A DNA stretch of 34,757 nucleotides, taken from positions 3,902 through 38,658 of the forward strand of contig MGWC01000029.1 of NCBI GenBank assembly GCA_001800815.1, given 5' to 3'. The DNA comes from Euryarchaeota archaeon RBG_19FT_COMBO_56_21. GTDB lineage: Archaea > Thermoplasmatota > Thermoplasmata > UBA10834. Position numbers and translations under genes: made by a program. Below the pieces are notes generated by a model. That model worked only from the letters and a program-made list of their open reading frames with translations. It was not told the DNA's origin and searched no databases. Position 1 is the first letter of the stretch. Every line of letters starts with the position of its first letter. This document shows, one piece after another, positions 16,787 to 25,290 of this stretch.

Positions 16787-19700
16787 ATGTGTCCACTGTG
16801 CGGTAACAAGGTCTCCCCCGGACGCGAGAGATGCCCTGTGTGTGGAACGCCGCTCAAGTCCACGGGCGAGAAAACGGTGCAACCCAAGCCGAAGGTACTC
16901 CGCTCGGATGATTATCTGAGCAAAGAGCTTCCTAAGACCGCTCTGCCCGCTGCTGCCATCAAATGTCCTTTGTGCGCGAGAGATCTCAATGGCAACGAAT
17001 CGAAGTGCCCGAGATGCGGCATCCCGCTTGTCAGCAAGGCCGAGATGCTGGAGTGCCCGGAATGCGGCGCACTCGCTCCTCGGGATTCGAAATCATGCCC
17101 GAGCTGTGGCATCGGATTTGAGGAAGAAGAGGCTGAACCACATCCTCGCGCGAAGCCCGAGAAAGAGCTGGTTCCCACCATCCAGGATGTGCCAATCCCT
17201 TCACGTCTTAGGCCACATGTGCCACCTCCTATAAAGAAGCCCGAGCAAGAAGTTGTTACGGCCGTCTCCTCGGTCGAGCCATCAACGAAAACCCAAGGGT
17301 TAGTCAACGGCCGCGGCTCGATTGGCGGCGCTGGCTTCGTGAACGGCACAGGCTTGGTGAACGGAACCGGCATGACAAACGGGGCCAGATTCGATTCGAC
17401 AGGGTCCTCTGTTGCAAAGGGACGAGGGTCGTTCCTCACGCGCTGGCAGTTCCTGGCTGTGCTCATTGTGATCATCATCATCGTCCCAGCTTTCATTTAC
17501 CTCTCGTACGCCGACAACGACGGAGCGGTTTCGGTGGATGGTCGGTTCGGCGAGTGGGCCGATACTCAGAAGTTCACATCCTATACGACCTCGACCTCGA
17601 CGACCGTGAACATAGATGAATGGGCAGTCCAGCACGTCGGCTTCGATCTATTCCTATATGTCAAGGTCGAAGGCGCTGTCATGTGGTCCTCAGAGGTCAG
17701 CAACATCTATCTTTTCATCGATTCAGACGATTCGCAGAGCACGGGGTACTCGATAGCTGGAATTGGCGCAGACTACCTCGTCGAGCTGGTTGGCTGGGAC
17801 GGGGAAGTAGGTGCGAGTGCAGTTTACAGGTATGGCGCGACTGGATCGGAGGTCGAGCGACTCGATTGGAACAAGTGGCTCTATCTGTCCGGAGCAGATG
17901 CAGCTATCAGCAACGACAGGCTCGAAGCCGTTGCGGAGCTGCCCGTCGAGCTAGGGTCTGGCGCTAAGTATCTTCTCGTTTCTCAGGATGCGAGCACGCA
18001 TCTGTCTGCAAGCTACCCAGTTCCAGAATCCGGTGGCATCCTAGTGATCACGCAGGAGCCCGGTCCGGCAATATCCGCTGCTGGCACTGTGTCCGCATCC
18101 AGCAGTCTGGCCTTCTTGCGCCTAACCCTTGCCTGTGATGGCACGGGGGGGACGATCGACAGCATCACACCCACTGTGGCCAGCGGGGTTCCGGGTGCTC
18201 CAATGATTGGAGTCTCGATTGCGCTTGGCGACACTAAGACCGTCACAGTGGCGGTGAACACATCATCCTCCCTTCCTGGGAGCGTCGTAACCGCATTCAT
18301 CAATCCGTCTAATGTGATATCCAACTTCGACGAAGTCATCGTGCTCGCTCCTCCGGTTAGCGCGTACGTCACGTCGGCACCTTCCACAATCGAGATTGAT
18401 GGTGCCTTTGGCGACTGGTACGGGCTGTCGTCACTCGATGGCGACAGCATCCCGTTGGCGAACCCCAACACGGATATTGAGCGAGTTTGCGCAGTCAACG
18501 AGTCTACTCAATCGTTCTTCTATGTGAGCGTTCTCGGCGAGATTTGCACGGGCACATATGTCCCGATAATTGCCGCCAAACCCGCCAGCGGTGGGGGCGG
18601 TGGTGGGACTGTCATATTGCCTCGCAAGGGAGGCGAAGATATCCTACGCGTTTACATCGACGCTGACCTCTCGATCAGCACCGGATACGTGATATCGGCT
18701 TCGGCGAAGACCATCGGCGCGGACTTCCGACTCGAGGTCACAGGGATGTTCGGCCAGATCGTGTCCGAATCCGTGTCCTCATATTCCGGAGGCAGCTGGG
18801 TCGCTGTCTCTGGAGCTGATATGGATTCGGCCAATGACCTAAACGAGATGGAGCTGCGCGTCTCCGCAGCAAGCATTTCGGGAGCCTCAGCAATCGATTT
18901 CGTTGTCGAGACGACCGACTGGAACTCGAGGAAGGACGTGGCAACGGCGCTCCCGTCCGGGTCGCGTGCAATCCAGACCATGGTTAATATGATCAGTCCG
19001 GAGTCCTGGATCATCGATGGCGGGACGAATGCTCAGGCCAGCGCAATGTCCTACCAGAGGAAGCTGTTCTACGACGGAGTAAACATATGGAGCTTCTACT
19101 GGGATGGATCCAACACAGTATACAGATACAGCACGGACGGCGGCCAGACCTGGTCAACGACCGTTGGCGCCTTCTCGACTGCTGCGGTGAACGAGGCATC
19201 GATGTGGTATGATTCGGCTGGTAGCACCGTCTATGTGGTCGGGGACAGCGGTTCTGCGACGCGGAATGTATACGTTCAGAAGGGCGCTATTTCCCCGTCG
19301 ACACATGTCATCACATGGCAGCCCAGTGACAGTCTCATTGGTGTCTCCAGTCAGAGCCTGGGTGGCAAGAATTCTTTCATTTCGCTAGATGCGTCGGGGT
19401 ACGTATGGCTACTGAGCAGCAATCTGTCTAGCATATCGCCCGATGTCTACCAGCTCTCTGCGTGGAGGAGCACAGCGGTCGGAGGCGTCTCATCATTCGC
19501 TGTGTCTGGGAACATGATCACGGGAGGGGCGAACAACCAGCCCAACTTGAAGGGGACAATACTTCCCACGGGGACTGGGAGCGATCTTTGGGCGATTTAC
19601 ACATACTCGGGGAGTGTTCACGCGCGAAAGTACACTGGTTCATGGTCGGCCCAGACGACGATCTACAACAACGTCGACAACACTCAGAACCAAGATTTGG

Positions 19701-20215
19701 CCCCCCCTAGCGCGGTTGTCGACAGCAATGGCGTGATCCACGTCGTCTATGGAAATGGCGCCGAGCAGCCTGTGGGGACATGCAAACCGCGGATATTCTA
19801 TGCATACAACACGGGTTCGGCGTGGTCTGTTCCGACGCGTCTGGACAATGCGGGCAACAACGATGGCAACTTCTATCCGACAATATCCCTCGACACGTCT
19901 ACAGGCTCGGTCTATGCGTTTTGGGTGTTCTGGGATGTGCCCTCAAGCTACAGCGTTGTCGGCAAGATGAATGTGAGCGGGACTTGGACTGCCCTCACAC
20001 TGCCAGCACAGACCACTAGCGTGAAGCAGTACCTTACTTCCATCTACTCGGCCCCGGCTGAGAACTTCGTGTGTTGGCAGTGGACGCAGAACACGACCGC
20101 GCCCATACAGCTGCACTTCGAGAGGCTGCCTGAGTTCGGGAGCGTCGTCCTTCCCGCATTCTTCATCATGATCGTCTGCATAGCCAGTATCGGTCTCCAC
20201 AGGAAGAGGAGGTAA
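16787..20215 (+). CDS. Large zinc-ribbon / TM / surface-domain protein with duplicated DGxFGxW beta domains, Asp-box repeats and C-terminal PEFG-type tail
   Basis: Several CxxC zinc-ribbon modules, TM 'FLAVLIVIIIIVPAFIYL', VSVDGRFGEWAD and IEIDGAFGDWYG repeats, Asp-box 'STDGGQTWS', tail LPEFGSVVLPAFFIMIVCIASIGLHRKRR. Start uncertain; ATG 16787 preferred over 16586. Confidence 0.8.
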   Translation: MCPLCGNKVSPGRERCPVCGTPLKSTGEKTVQPKPKVLRSDDYLSKELPKTALPAAAIKCPLCARDLNGNESKCPRCGIPLVSKAEMLECPECGALAPRDSKSCPSCGIGFEEEEAEPHPRAKPEKELVPTIQDVPIPSRLRPHVPPPIKKPEQEVVTAVSSVEPSTKTQGLVNGRGSIGGAGFVNGTGLVNGTGMTNGARFDSTGSSVAKGRGSFLTRWQFLAVLIVIIIIVPAFIYLSYADNDGAVSVDGRFGEWADTQKFTSYTTSTSTTVNIDEWAVQHVGFDLFLYVKVEGAVMWSSEVSNIYLFIDSDDSQSTGYSIAGIGADYLVELVGWDGEVGASAVYRYGATGSEVERLDWNKWLYLSGADAAISNDRLEAVAELPVELGSGAKYLLVSQDASTHLSASYPVPESGGILVITQEPGPAISAAGTVSASSSLAFLRLTLACDGTGGTIDSITPTVASGVPGAPMIGVSIALGDTKTVTVAVNTSSSLPGSVVTAFINPSNVISNFDEVIVLAPPVSAYVTSAPSTIEIDGAFGDWYGLSSLDGDSIPLANPNTDIERVCAVNESTQSFFYVSVLGEICTGTYVPIIAAKPASGGGGGGTVILPRKGGEDILRVYIDADLSISTGYVISASAKTIGADFRLEVTGMFGQIVSESVSSYSGGSWVAVSGADMDSANDLNEMELRVSAASISGASAIDFVVETTDWNSRKDVATALPSGSRAIQTMVNMISPESWIIDGGTNAQASAMSYQRKLFYDGVNIWSFYWDGSNTVYRYSTDGGQTWSTTVGAFSTAAVNEASMWYDSAGSTVYVVGDSGSATRNVYVQKGAISPSTHVITWQPSDSLIGVSSQSLGGKNSFISLDASGYVWLLSSNLSSISPDVYQLSAWRSTAVGGVSSFAVSGNMITGGANNQPNLKGTILPTGTGSDLWAIYTYSGSVHARKYTGSWSAQTTIYNNVDNTQNQDLAPPSAVVDSNGVIHVVYGNGAEQPVGTCKPRIFYAYNTGSAWSVPTRLDNAGNNDGNFYPTISLDTSTGSVYAFWVFWDVPSSYSVVGKMNVSGTWTALTLPAQTTSVKQYLTSIYSAPAENFVCWQWTQNTTAPIQLHFERLPEFGSVVLPAFFIMIVCIASIGLHRKRR
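17297..17389 (+). repeat. Gly/Asn-rich tandem repeat linker (G-[FLM]-[VT]-N-G-T)n
   Basis: Encodes GLVNGRGSIGGAGFVNGTGLVNGTGMTNGAR; 18-bp units ggcttcgtgaacggcaca / ggcttggtgaacggaacc / ggcatgacaaacggggcc. Confidence 0.8.
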
Positions 20216-20281
20216 CCGGACTGGCCTCAGTGTTTGACAACGCCTTCGATTAGTTATTTATCGAGAGAGGTGATTCCTGAC

Positions 20282-20950
20282 ATGATGGAAGAGAGGCACA
20301 AGGACATCTTTCTGAGCTGCTTCAAGTGCGGCAGGATTGTGAAGTCCAGCGACTCCGAGTGTCCCAGGTGTGGCCTCCAGTTCGGTCCTGGCACTCTCTT
20401 CGAGTGCCCGTTCTGCTGCGGGCTGATTTGGAGGAATGCTACCGTCTGTTCCACCTGCGGAATAGACCTCGCGAAGTTCTCGGACAATGTGGAGAAGTCA
20501 AGCGAGGGCTTCGATATGGACGAGTTCGTCGACAACATCATCACCAACGAGCTGAGGGACATGAAGACAAGCGTAAGGCGCGTCGCGTGTCCTGGCTGTG
20601 GTCTTATGATCAGGGGTGACGAAGACCGATGCCCCAGGTGCGACCTCCCGCTCGAGGAGGCCGAGGTGGACTGTCCTGTGTGTGGCGAGAAGCTACCGTT
20701 GTCCGCCAAGGCGTGCACGAATTGTCAGGCAATGCTAGCGGAGCCACCCCCCGAGGGCGAGTTCAGGGCGCCTGAAGAAGAGGCGGTGGCTGAGATTCTA
20801 GGGGTCAAGACCAAACCCGAGGGGCAGACAAAGGCCAAACCTTCAAAGAAAGCGGAGCCTCCGAAGAAGAAGCCCGAGAAGACGCCGGAGAAGAAGGTAG
20901 AGAAGAAGCCCGTCAAGAAGCCCGAGAAGAAGGGAAAGACGAAGAAGTAA
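20282..20950 (+). CDS. Multi-zinc-ribbon protein with Lys/Pro-rich C-terminal tail
   Basis: CFKCGRIVKSSDSECPRCG, FECPFCCGLIWRNATVCSTCG, CPGCGLMIRGDEDRCPRCD, CPVCGEKLPLSAKACTNC; tail KPSKKAEPPKKKPEKTPEKKVEKKPVKKPEKKGKTKK. Confidence 0.8.
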   Translation: MMEERHKDIFLSCFKCGRIVKSSDSECPRCGLQFGPGTLFECPFCCGLIWRNATVCSTCGIDLAKFSDNVEKSSEGFDMDEFVDNIITNELRDMKTSVRRVACPGCGLMIRGDEDRCPRCDLPLEEAEVDCPVCGEKLPLSAKACTNCQAMLAEPPPEGEFRAPEEEAVAEILGVKTKPEGQTKAKPSKKAEPPKKKPEKTPEKKVEKKPVKKPEKKGKTKK

Positions 20951-21022
20951 GGCCCCGGGCCAGTTCCACGGCATGGACCTCATGGTGAAACATTTAATAG
21001 ACTAGAATATCATCTTTGAATC

Positions 21023-21403
21023 ATGGGCGATGAATCGCTCCCAGTTTTTGTCTTCGGCTGTGTCTCCTGCGGCAAGACCGTCGCTGGGACGGAGAAAGTC
21101 TGCCCTCGCTGCGGAGCTTCGTTCGAGGATGTGAAGTTCGAGTGCCCGTTCTGCGGTGAGCTCATATCACCAGGTCAGACTAGGTGCGAAGCCTGTGGGA
21201 CGGAGTTCGCATCGTTTTCTAGTGACGTCTCCGACACGAGCCTGGTCGACCTCGACGGCTCGGAGTCTTTGGTGAAGGGGGAGACTGCGGCGCTACAGTC
21301 CTCACCTGAGAAGGAGACCGTTGAATACGAGTGCCCGAATTGTGGGAAGCCAGTCGGTGAAGCAGATTCGCAATGCCCTCACTGCGGCGCGCGGTTTTCG
21401 TAG
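21023..21403 (+). CDS. Zinc-ribbon protein, 126 aa (paralogous to the two upstream genes)
   Basis: CVSCGKTVAGTEKVCPRCGASFEDVKFECPFCGELISPGQTRCEACGTEF...CPNCGKPVGEADSQCPHCGARFS; TATA-like 'catttaatag' about 30 nt upstream. Confidence 0.82.
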   Translation: MGDESLPVFVFGCVSCGKTVAGTEKVCPRCGASFEDVKFECPFCGELISPGQTRCEACGTEFASFSSDVSDTSLVDLDGSESLVKGETAALQSSPEKETVEYECPNCGKPVGEADSQCPHCGARFS

Positions 21404-21420
21404 AATAGGACGACCAAGTG

Positions 21421-21492
21421 GGCCGGGGCCGGGATTCGAACCCGGGTCAAGGGATCCACAGTCCCCAAGGATACCGCTACCCCACCCCGGCC
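21421..21492 (-). tRNA. tRNA-His (GTG anticodon)
   Basis: Reverse complement GGCCGGGGTGGGGTAGCGGTATCCTTGGGGACTGTGGATCCCTTGACCCGGGTTCGAATCCCGGCCCCGGCC; anticodon loop CTGTGGA, T-loop GGTTCGAATCC, potential encoded G-1:C73 pair, no encoded CCA. Confidence 0.95.
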
Positions 21493-21643
21493 ATCGGGAG
21501 TCCTCCATGTGCTTGCCGGTAATAAATCTTACCAGCGTGACTGCTGATGGTGAACTGCTTGGCCACAAGTCTGGGACGGACCACTTTCGCGGTACCCCCG
21601 GGCACACGCACATGTCCATCGGCGGTCTTCCGCGCTTAGGGGG

Positions 21644-21784
21644 ATGCTATTGACATCCGAGCTTAGAGAAGACCGTCGCAGCGATATCCGTGCGGAGCAG
21701 TGCCCTGAGTGCGGATGCGGGACGGTTCATGCCTGCGGTTGCGAATCATGTCCATCTTGCGGGTATTCCAGATGCGACGGCTGA
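21644..21784 (+). CDS. Cys-rich microprotein, 46 aa: MLLTSELREDRRSDIRAEQCPECGCGTVHACGCESCPSCGYSRCDG
   Basis: Open frame ATG 21644 (or TTG 21650) to TGA 21782-21784; 8 Cys in the last 27 residues with CPECG...CPSCGYSRC pattern; absent from the supplied track because of length. Confidence 0.5.
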   Translation: MLLTSELREDRRSDIRAEQCPECGCGTVHACGCESCPSCGYSRCDG

Positions 21785-21866
21785 GCAGCCCGCTAGATGC
21801 CAACAATCCGCGAGTCTTCCGCAAAGTCTTAAGAATCGACAGATGCTTGACGAACTCGGTGATGGG

Positions 21867-22781
21867 TTGAAGCGCGACATCATCTCCGTTCTGGACATGA
21901 AGGACGATTTTGAACACATCCTCTCCAACGCCGTGAAGATGAAGAAGGATCACAAGAAAGGGCAGAAGGAACCTCTCAAGGGCAAAGTGCTGGGGATGGT
22001 CTTCGAGAAGCCCAGCCTCAGGACGCGGATCTCATTCGAGGTCGGCATGGGTCAGCTCGGAGGACGGGCAATCTACTTAAGCCCTGACGAGGTCAGCATC
22101 GGCAAGAGAGAGTCGGTCTCCGATGTTGCGCACGTACTGAGCAGGTACGTCAACGGGATCATGTATAGGGCCTTCAGCAACCAGGTCATGCGGGAGCTGG
22201 CGCAGAACGCGAGTGTGCCCGTGATAAACGGCTTGGACGACGTGGAGCACCCTTGCCAGTGCGCGGCGGACATGCTGACGATCCTTGAGAAGAAGGGAAA
22301 GCTCGCGGGCCTGCAGCTCACCTATGTCGGCGACGGGAACAACGTGTGCAACTCGTTGTTGCTAGGAGCCGCTCTCGTCGGGATGAACATGCGCGCAGCT
22401 ACCCCGAAGGACTTCAGGCCGAACGCGGACATTCTCACTAAAGCGCAAGAAATCGCGCAGGCGAAGGGATGCAAGCTGGAACTCATGTCCAACCCCTTCC
22501 AGGCCGCGGAAGGCGCGGACGTGATATACACGGATACTTGGGTCTCCATGGGACAAGAGAAGGAAACGTCGGAGCGCGAGAAGCTGTTCCTTCCGTACCA
22601 GGTCAATGCGAGAATGGCAGAGAGAGCGAAGAAAGATTTCCTGTTCATGCACTGTCTCCCAGCACACCGAGGCTTGGAGGTCTCCGCCGAAGTGATCGAC
22701 GGCCCGAACAGCTTTGTGTTCGATCAAGCAGAGAACAGGCTCCATGCGCAGAAGGCTATCCTCGTCGCTGTAATGGCCTGA
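21867..22781 (+). CDS. argF: Ornithine carbamoyltransferase
   Basis: 'FEKPSLRTRISFEVGMGQLGG', 'HPCQCAADMLTI', 'YVGDGNNVCNSLL', 'FMHCLPAHRG'. TTG at 21867 with SD-like 'ggtgat' fits the N-terminus of the family better than 21690. Confidence 0.92.
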   Translation: MKRDIISVLDMKDDFEHILSNAVKMKKDHKKGQKEPLKGKVLGMVFEKPSLRTRISFEVGMGQLGGRAIYLSPDEVSIGKRESVSDVAHVLSRYVNGIMYRAFSNQVMRELAQNASVPVINGLDDVEHPCQCAADMLTILEKKGKLAGLQLTYVGDGNNVCNSLLLGAALVGMNMRAATPKDFRPNADILTKAQEIAQAKGCKLELMSNPFQAAEGADVIYTDTWVSMGQEKETSEREKLFLPYQVNARMAERAKKDFLFMHCLPAHRGLEVSAEVIDGPNSFVFDQAENRLHAQKAILVAVMA

Positions 22782-24240
22782 TTATCTGGGAGCCTACGAT
22801 ATCGTCGAGTGCGCTGAGGAACTCGTCCCTTCTATTAGAAGGGATGGTCGCACCCGCGGCGATGTTGTGCCCTCCGCCCATGCCTCCGACTTTCTCGGCG
22901 GCGGTCCTGATCGCGTTCGAGAGGTCCAAACCTCGAGAAACCAGTTCCTGAGTCCCGCGGGCCGAGGCCTTTGTCTTCGGCTGTTCCGAGTACTCGGTCG
23001 ATTCTGCGAAGGCCACCATCGGTGCAGTCCTGTCCGCGCCCTCGCTCCCGAGCAACATGCCCGCTACAGTCCCGACAATCGTGTCCTCGATCTCGTCGCC
23101 GGCGTCGAAGAACTGTATGTTCCTTAGCCGAATGATCCCGCTTCCTCTGGCCCAGGTCAGCGCTTTGCTTATCGCGGACCTGTGGTCTCTCAGGAGGGTC
23201 ATGCCCTGGGCAAGGAACTCTCCCCGGTCACCTTCGCATATCTTGAGCCCAATCTGGGCCTGACCATGCCGCCCACAGGCGTTCAGCAGAGTGGCGAACT
23301 CCTTTGCATCCCTCACTGGAGTGCCCTTCTGTTCCTTCGGGAGCACATAGACCTCTCCCACCAGCCTTTCGATTACCTCAGGACGGCGTTTGTAGCTCAG
23401 CAGGTGGTCCTGGAGCGCAGTGATAATCTTGTGCTTCTCTTCGAGTGAGAGTCCTGCCCAAGTCCGCCACGCTTCGCCGTCCTTCAGCTCTATGCCGAGT
23501 TCCAGAAGGAATGCGATAGCGCCATCCTCATTTCCGCTGATCCTCGGCACGAAAGGGTCGCTCGAGTATTCGAGGAGCTTGTGGATGGGCCTTGTCTCGC
23601 GACCGAAGTACCGAATGTCCTCAACTGGCTCGATCAGACCTGCCTGAGTTGCATAAGCGACCAATTTCCGATTCAGACCCTCCAAACGCCTGGTTCGCTG
23701 ATCCTGGAGGTCACCGACCGCACCGAGTATTGCCAGATGAATGAGCCTAGCATTCTCATTGTTCATGGCAAGTGCGACGAGGAATGTTGCACCAGCACCG
23801 CTGAGTTCGGAAGCCCCTGAGATCCCGTGGCTTTGCGGGTTGACATGCACGACGCTGCTGAAGTCTGAGAGGAGGGCCTGTCCCTTGCGCGCGTTGGATC
23901 CGTAGCCAGTCTCTGGCACGTGGTGGTCGGACACGATCGCCTTCATGCTCCCGATCTTGGAGAGAGAGCCACTTCCGAAATCGGTGAACCACGCCACATC
24001 AGCTCCTTTCGATTTGATGAGTTTCACCGCGTCCTCATCAAGCTTCTTGAAAAACTCGATTTCGACGCGTATCCCTTGGCGCTTGAGGGCAGATTCAGCT
24101 ATAGCAGCTGCTGAGATGCCATCGGCGTCGATATGCGAGGCGATGGCCACCGAGGTCGCTCCTTTGATCAGCTCGGCTGCTTCGATTGCAGCCGCAGCCA
24201 GACCAGATGGGATCGATTCAAGTAGCTTGTTCGAGATCAT
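22756..24240 (-). CDS. RecJ-like DHH/DHHA1 family phosphoesterase/exonuclease
   Basis: 'VAIASHIDADGISAAAI', 'WFTDFGSGSL', 'AIVSDHHVPE' (DHH), C-terminal 'GGMGGGHNIAAGATI' (DHHA1). Confidence 0.9.
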   Translation of the reverse strand: MISNKLLESIPSGLAAAAIEAAELIKGATSVAIASHIDADGISAAAIAESALKRQGIRVEIEFFKKLDEDAVKLIKSKGADVAWFTDFGSGSLSKIGSMKAIVSDHHVPETGYGSNARKGQALLSDFSSVVHVNPQSHGISGASELSGAGATFLVALAMNNENARLIHLAILGAVGDLQDQRTRRLEGLNRKLVAYATQAGLIEPVEDIRYFGRETRPIHKLLEYSSDPFVPRISGNEDGAIAFLLELGIELKDGEAWRTWAGLSLEEKHKIITALQDHLLSYKRRPEVIERLVGEVYVLPKEQKGTPVRDAKEFATLLNACGRHGQAQIGLKICEGDRGEFLAQGMTLLRDHRSAISKALTWARGSGIIRLRNIQFFDAGDEIEDTIVGTVAGMLLGSEGADRTAPMVAFAESTEYSEQPKTKASARGTQELVSRGLDLSNAIRTAAEKVGGMGGGHNIAAGATIPSNRRDEFLSALDDIVGSQIIRPLQRRG

Positions 24241-24244
24241 GTCA

Positions 24245-24391
24245 TCACCCGAGCACTCCCAGGACCCGCAGTACAAGATAGGCAACGACGATAATGCCGA
24301 CCACCATGATTGTTTTCACCGAACGGTTGATCATGTAAATGAACAGAGCGAATACGACGAGCACGACCAGAAGTGCAAGAATGCCGTCCAT
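24245..24391 (-). CDS. Two-TM small protein, 48 aa: MDGILALLVVLVVFALFIYMINRSVKTIMVVGIIVVAYLVLRVLGVLG
   Basis: ATG to TGA on the minus strand, with the stop immediately upstream of the RecJ-like ATG (TGATGACATG); not in the supplied track. Confidence 0.6.
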   Translation of the reverse strand: MDGILALLVVLVVFALFIYMINRSVKTIMVVGIIVVAYLVLRVLGVLG

Positions 24392-24426
24392 CCCGAGCCC
24401 CTATCAGATGTCGCTGTATTGAACCT

Positions 24427-25191
24427 TTAGCCTCTGGCCGAATCGAAGGTCGTCCTCTTCAGATTCCGGTAGGCGAACTCCGAGAGGCACTTCAGGTTCT
24501 TGCAGTCCTCGGAATTGTACTCGATGAGAAGGTCGAGGGCGTTCTTCTTGCCATGGCGTTCCCAGAGATTCCAGAGGTAGACTGCGTCTTCTCCTGTCAT
24601 GTACTCGACTCTCCGGTCGCGAACGATATCCAGCTCCCTCTCGATGGCCTTGAGCCCTCCCGAGTACCCGAGCCTTCTCATGGGGTGTCTGAGGTCGATG
24701 TGCGGTATGCCAGGGACCACCCCTGGGAACTGCGCCTCAATCATCGGGATATCGAAGCTAGAGCCGTTGAACGTGACCATGATGGTCGCCCCTGACAGGA
24801 TTCCCTGGAGATTCGTTCTCGTCAGGTTCTGACCTCTGACAAGCGTATGCATGCGCACGCCATCATAGATGCCGACGACAGTAATGGGCGACCTGCATGA
24901 TATCCCGGTAGTCTCGATGTCGAGGAACGCAACCGATTTCCGGAAGTCGCCTATGCATCGCCACTGTTCCTTACGCGGGAGATGGTATGCGAAGTACGAG
25001 GAGTCCGCAGAGCGGAGTTTGGCATCCGCCTGGACCAGCTCGTGGTCCATTCTGGATTTGTTGTCCGCTGATATGCCTGGCACGCGAGTCTCATCAATGA
25101 AATCTTTCCACGACCAGATGCCTCTCCTCCAGAGAGTTCTCTCCCTCTGAGGGCCAATCCCATCCAGCATGACGAAGGTGTTTTGCAGCAT
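24427..25191 (-). CDS. RNase H-like 3'-5' exonuclease (YprB/RNase_H_2 family)
   Basis: 'SVAFLDIETTGISCRSPITVVGIYDG', 'MVTFNGSSFDIPMIEAQFPG', 'HIDLRHPMRRLGYSGGLKAIE', 'LLIEYNSEDCKNL'. Confidence 0.85.
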   Translation of the reverse strand: MLQNTFVMLDGIGPQRERTLWRRGIWSWKDFIDETRVPGISADNKSRMDHELVQADAKLRSADSSYFAYHLPRKEQWRCIGDFRKSVAFLDIETTGISCRSPITVVGIYDGVRMHTLVRGQNLTRTNLQGILSGATIMVTFNGSSFDIPMIEAQFPGVVPGIPHIDLRHPMRRLGYSGGLKAIERELDIVRDRRVEYMTGEDAVYLWNLWERHGKKNALDLLIEYNSEDCKNLKCLSEFAYRNLKRTTFDSARG

Positions 25192-25290
25192 CCTAGATTC
25201 GTGAAGCTCTCAAGCCAGTATATAAGTCGTCTAGAGGTGCGCGGAAAATGGTGGAAAGTATGTTAAGCACGACTTGCCCTCTCGAGGGAT

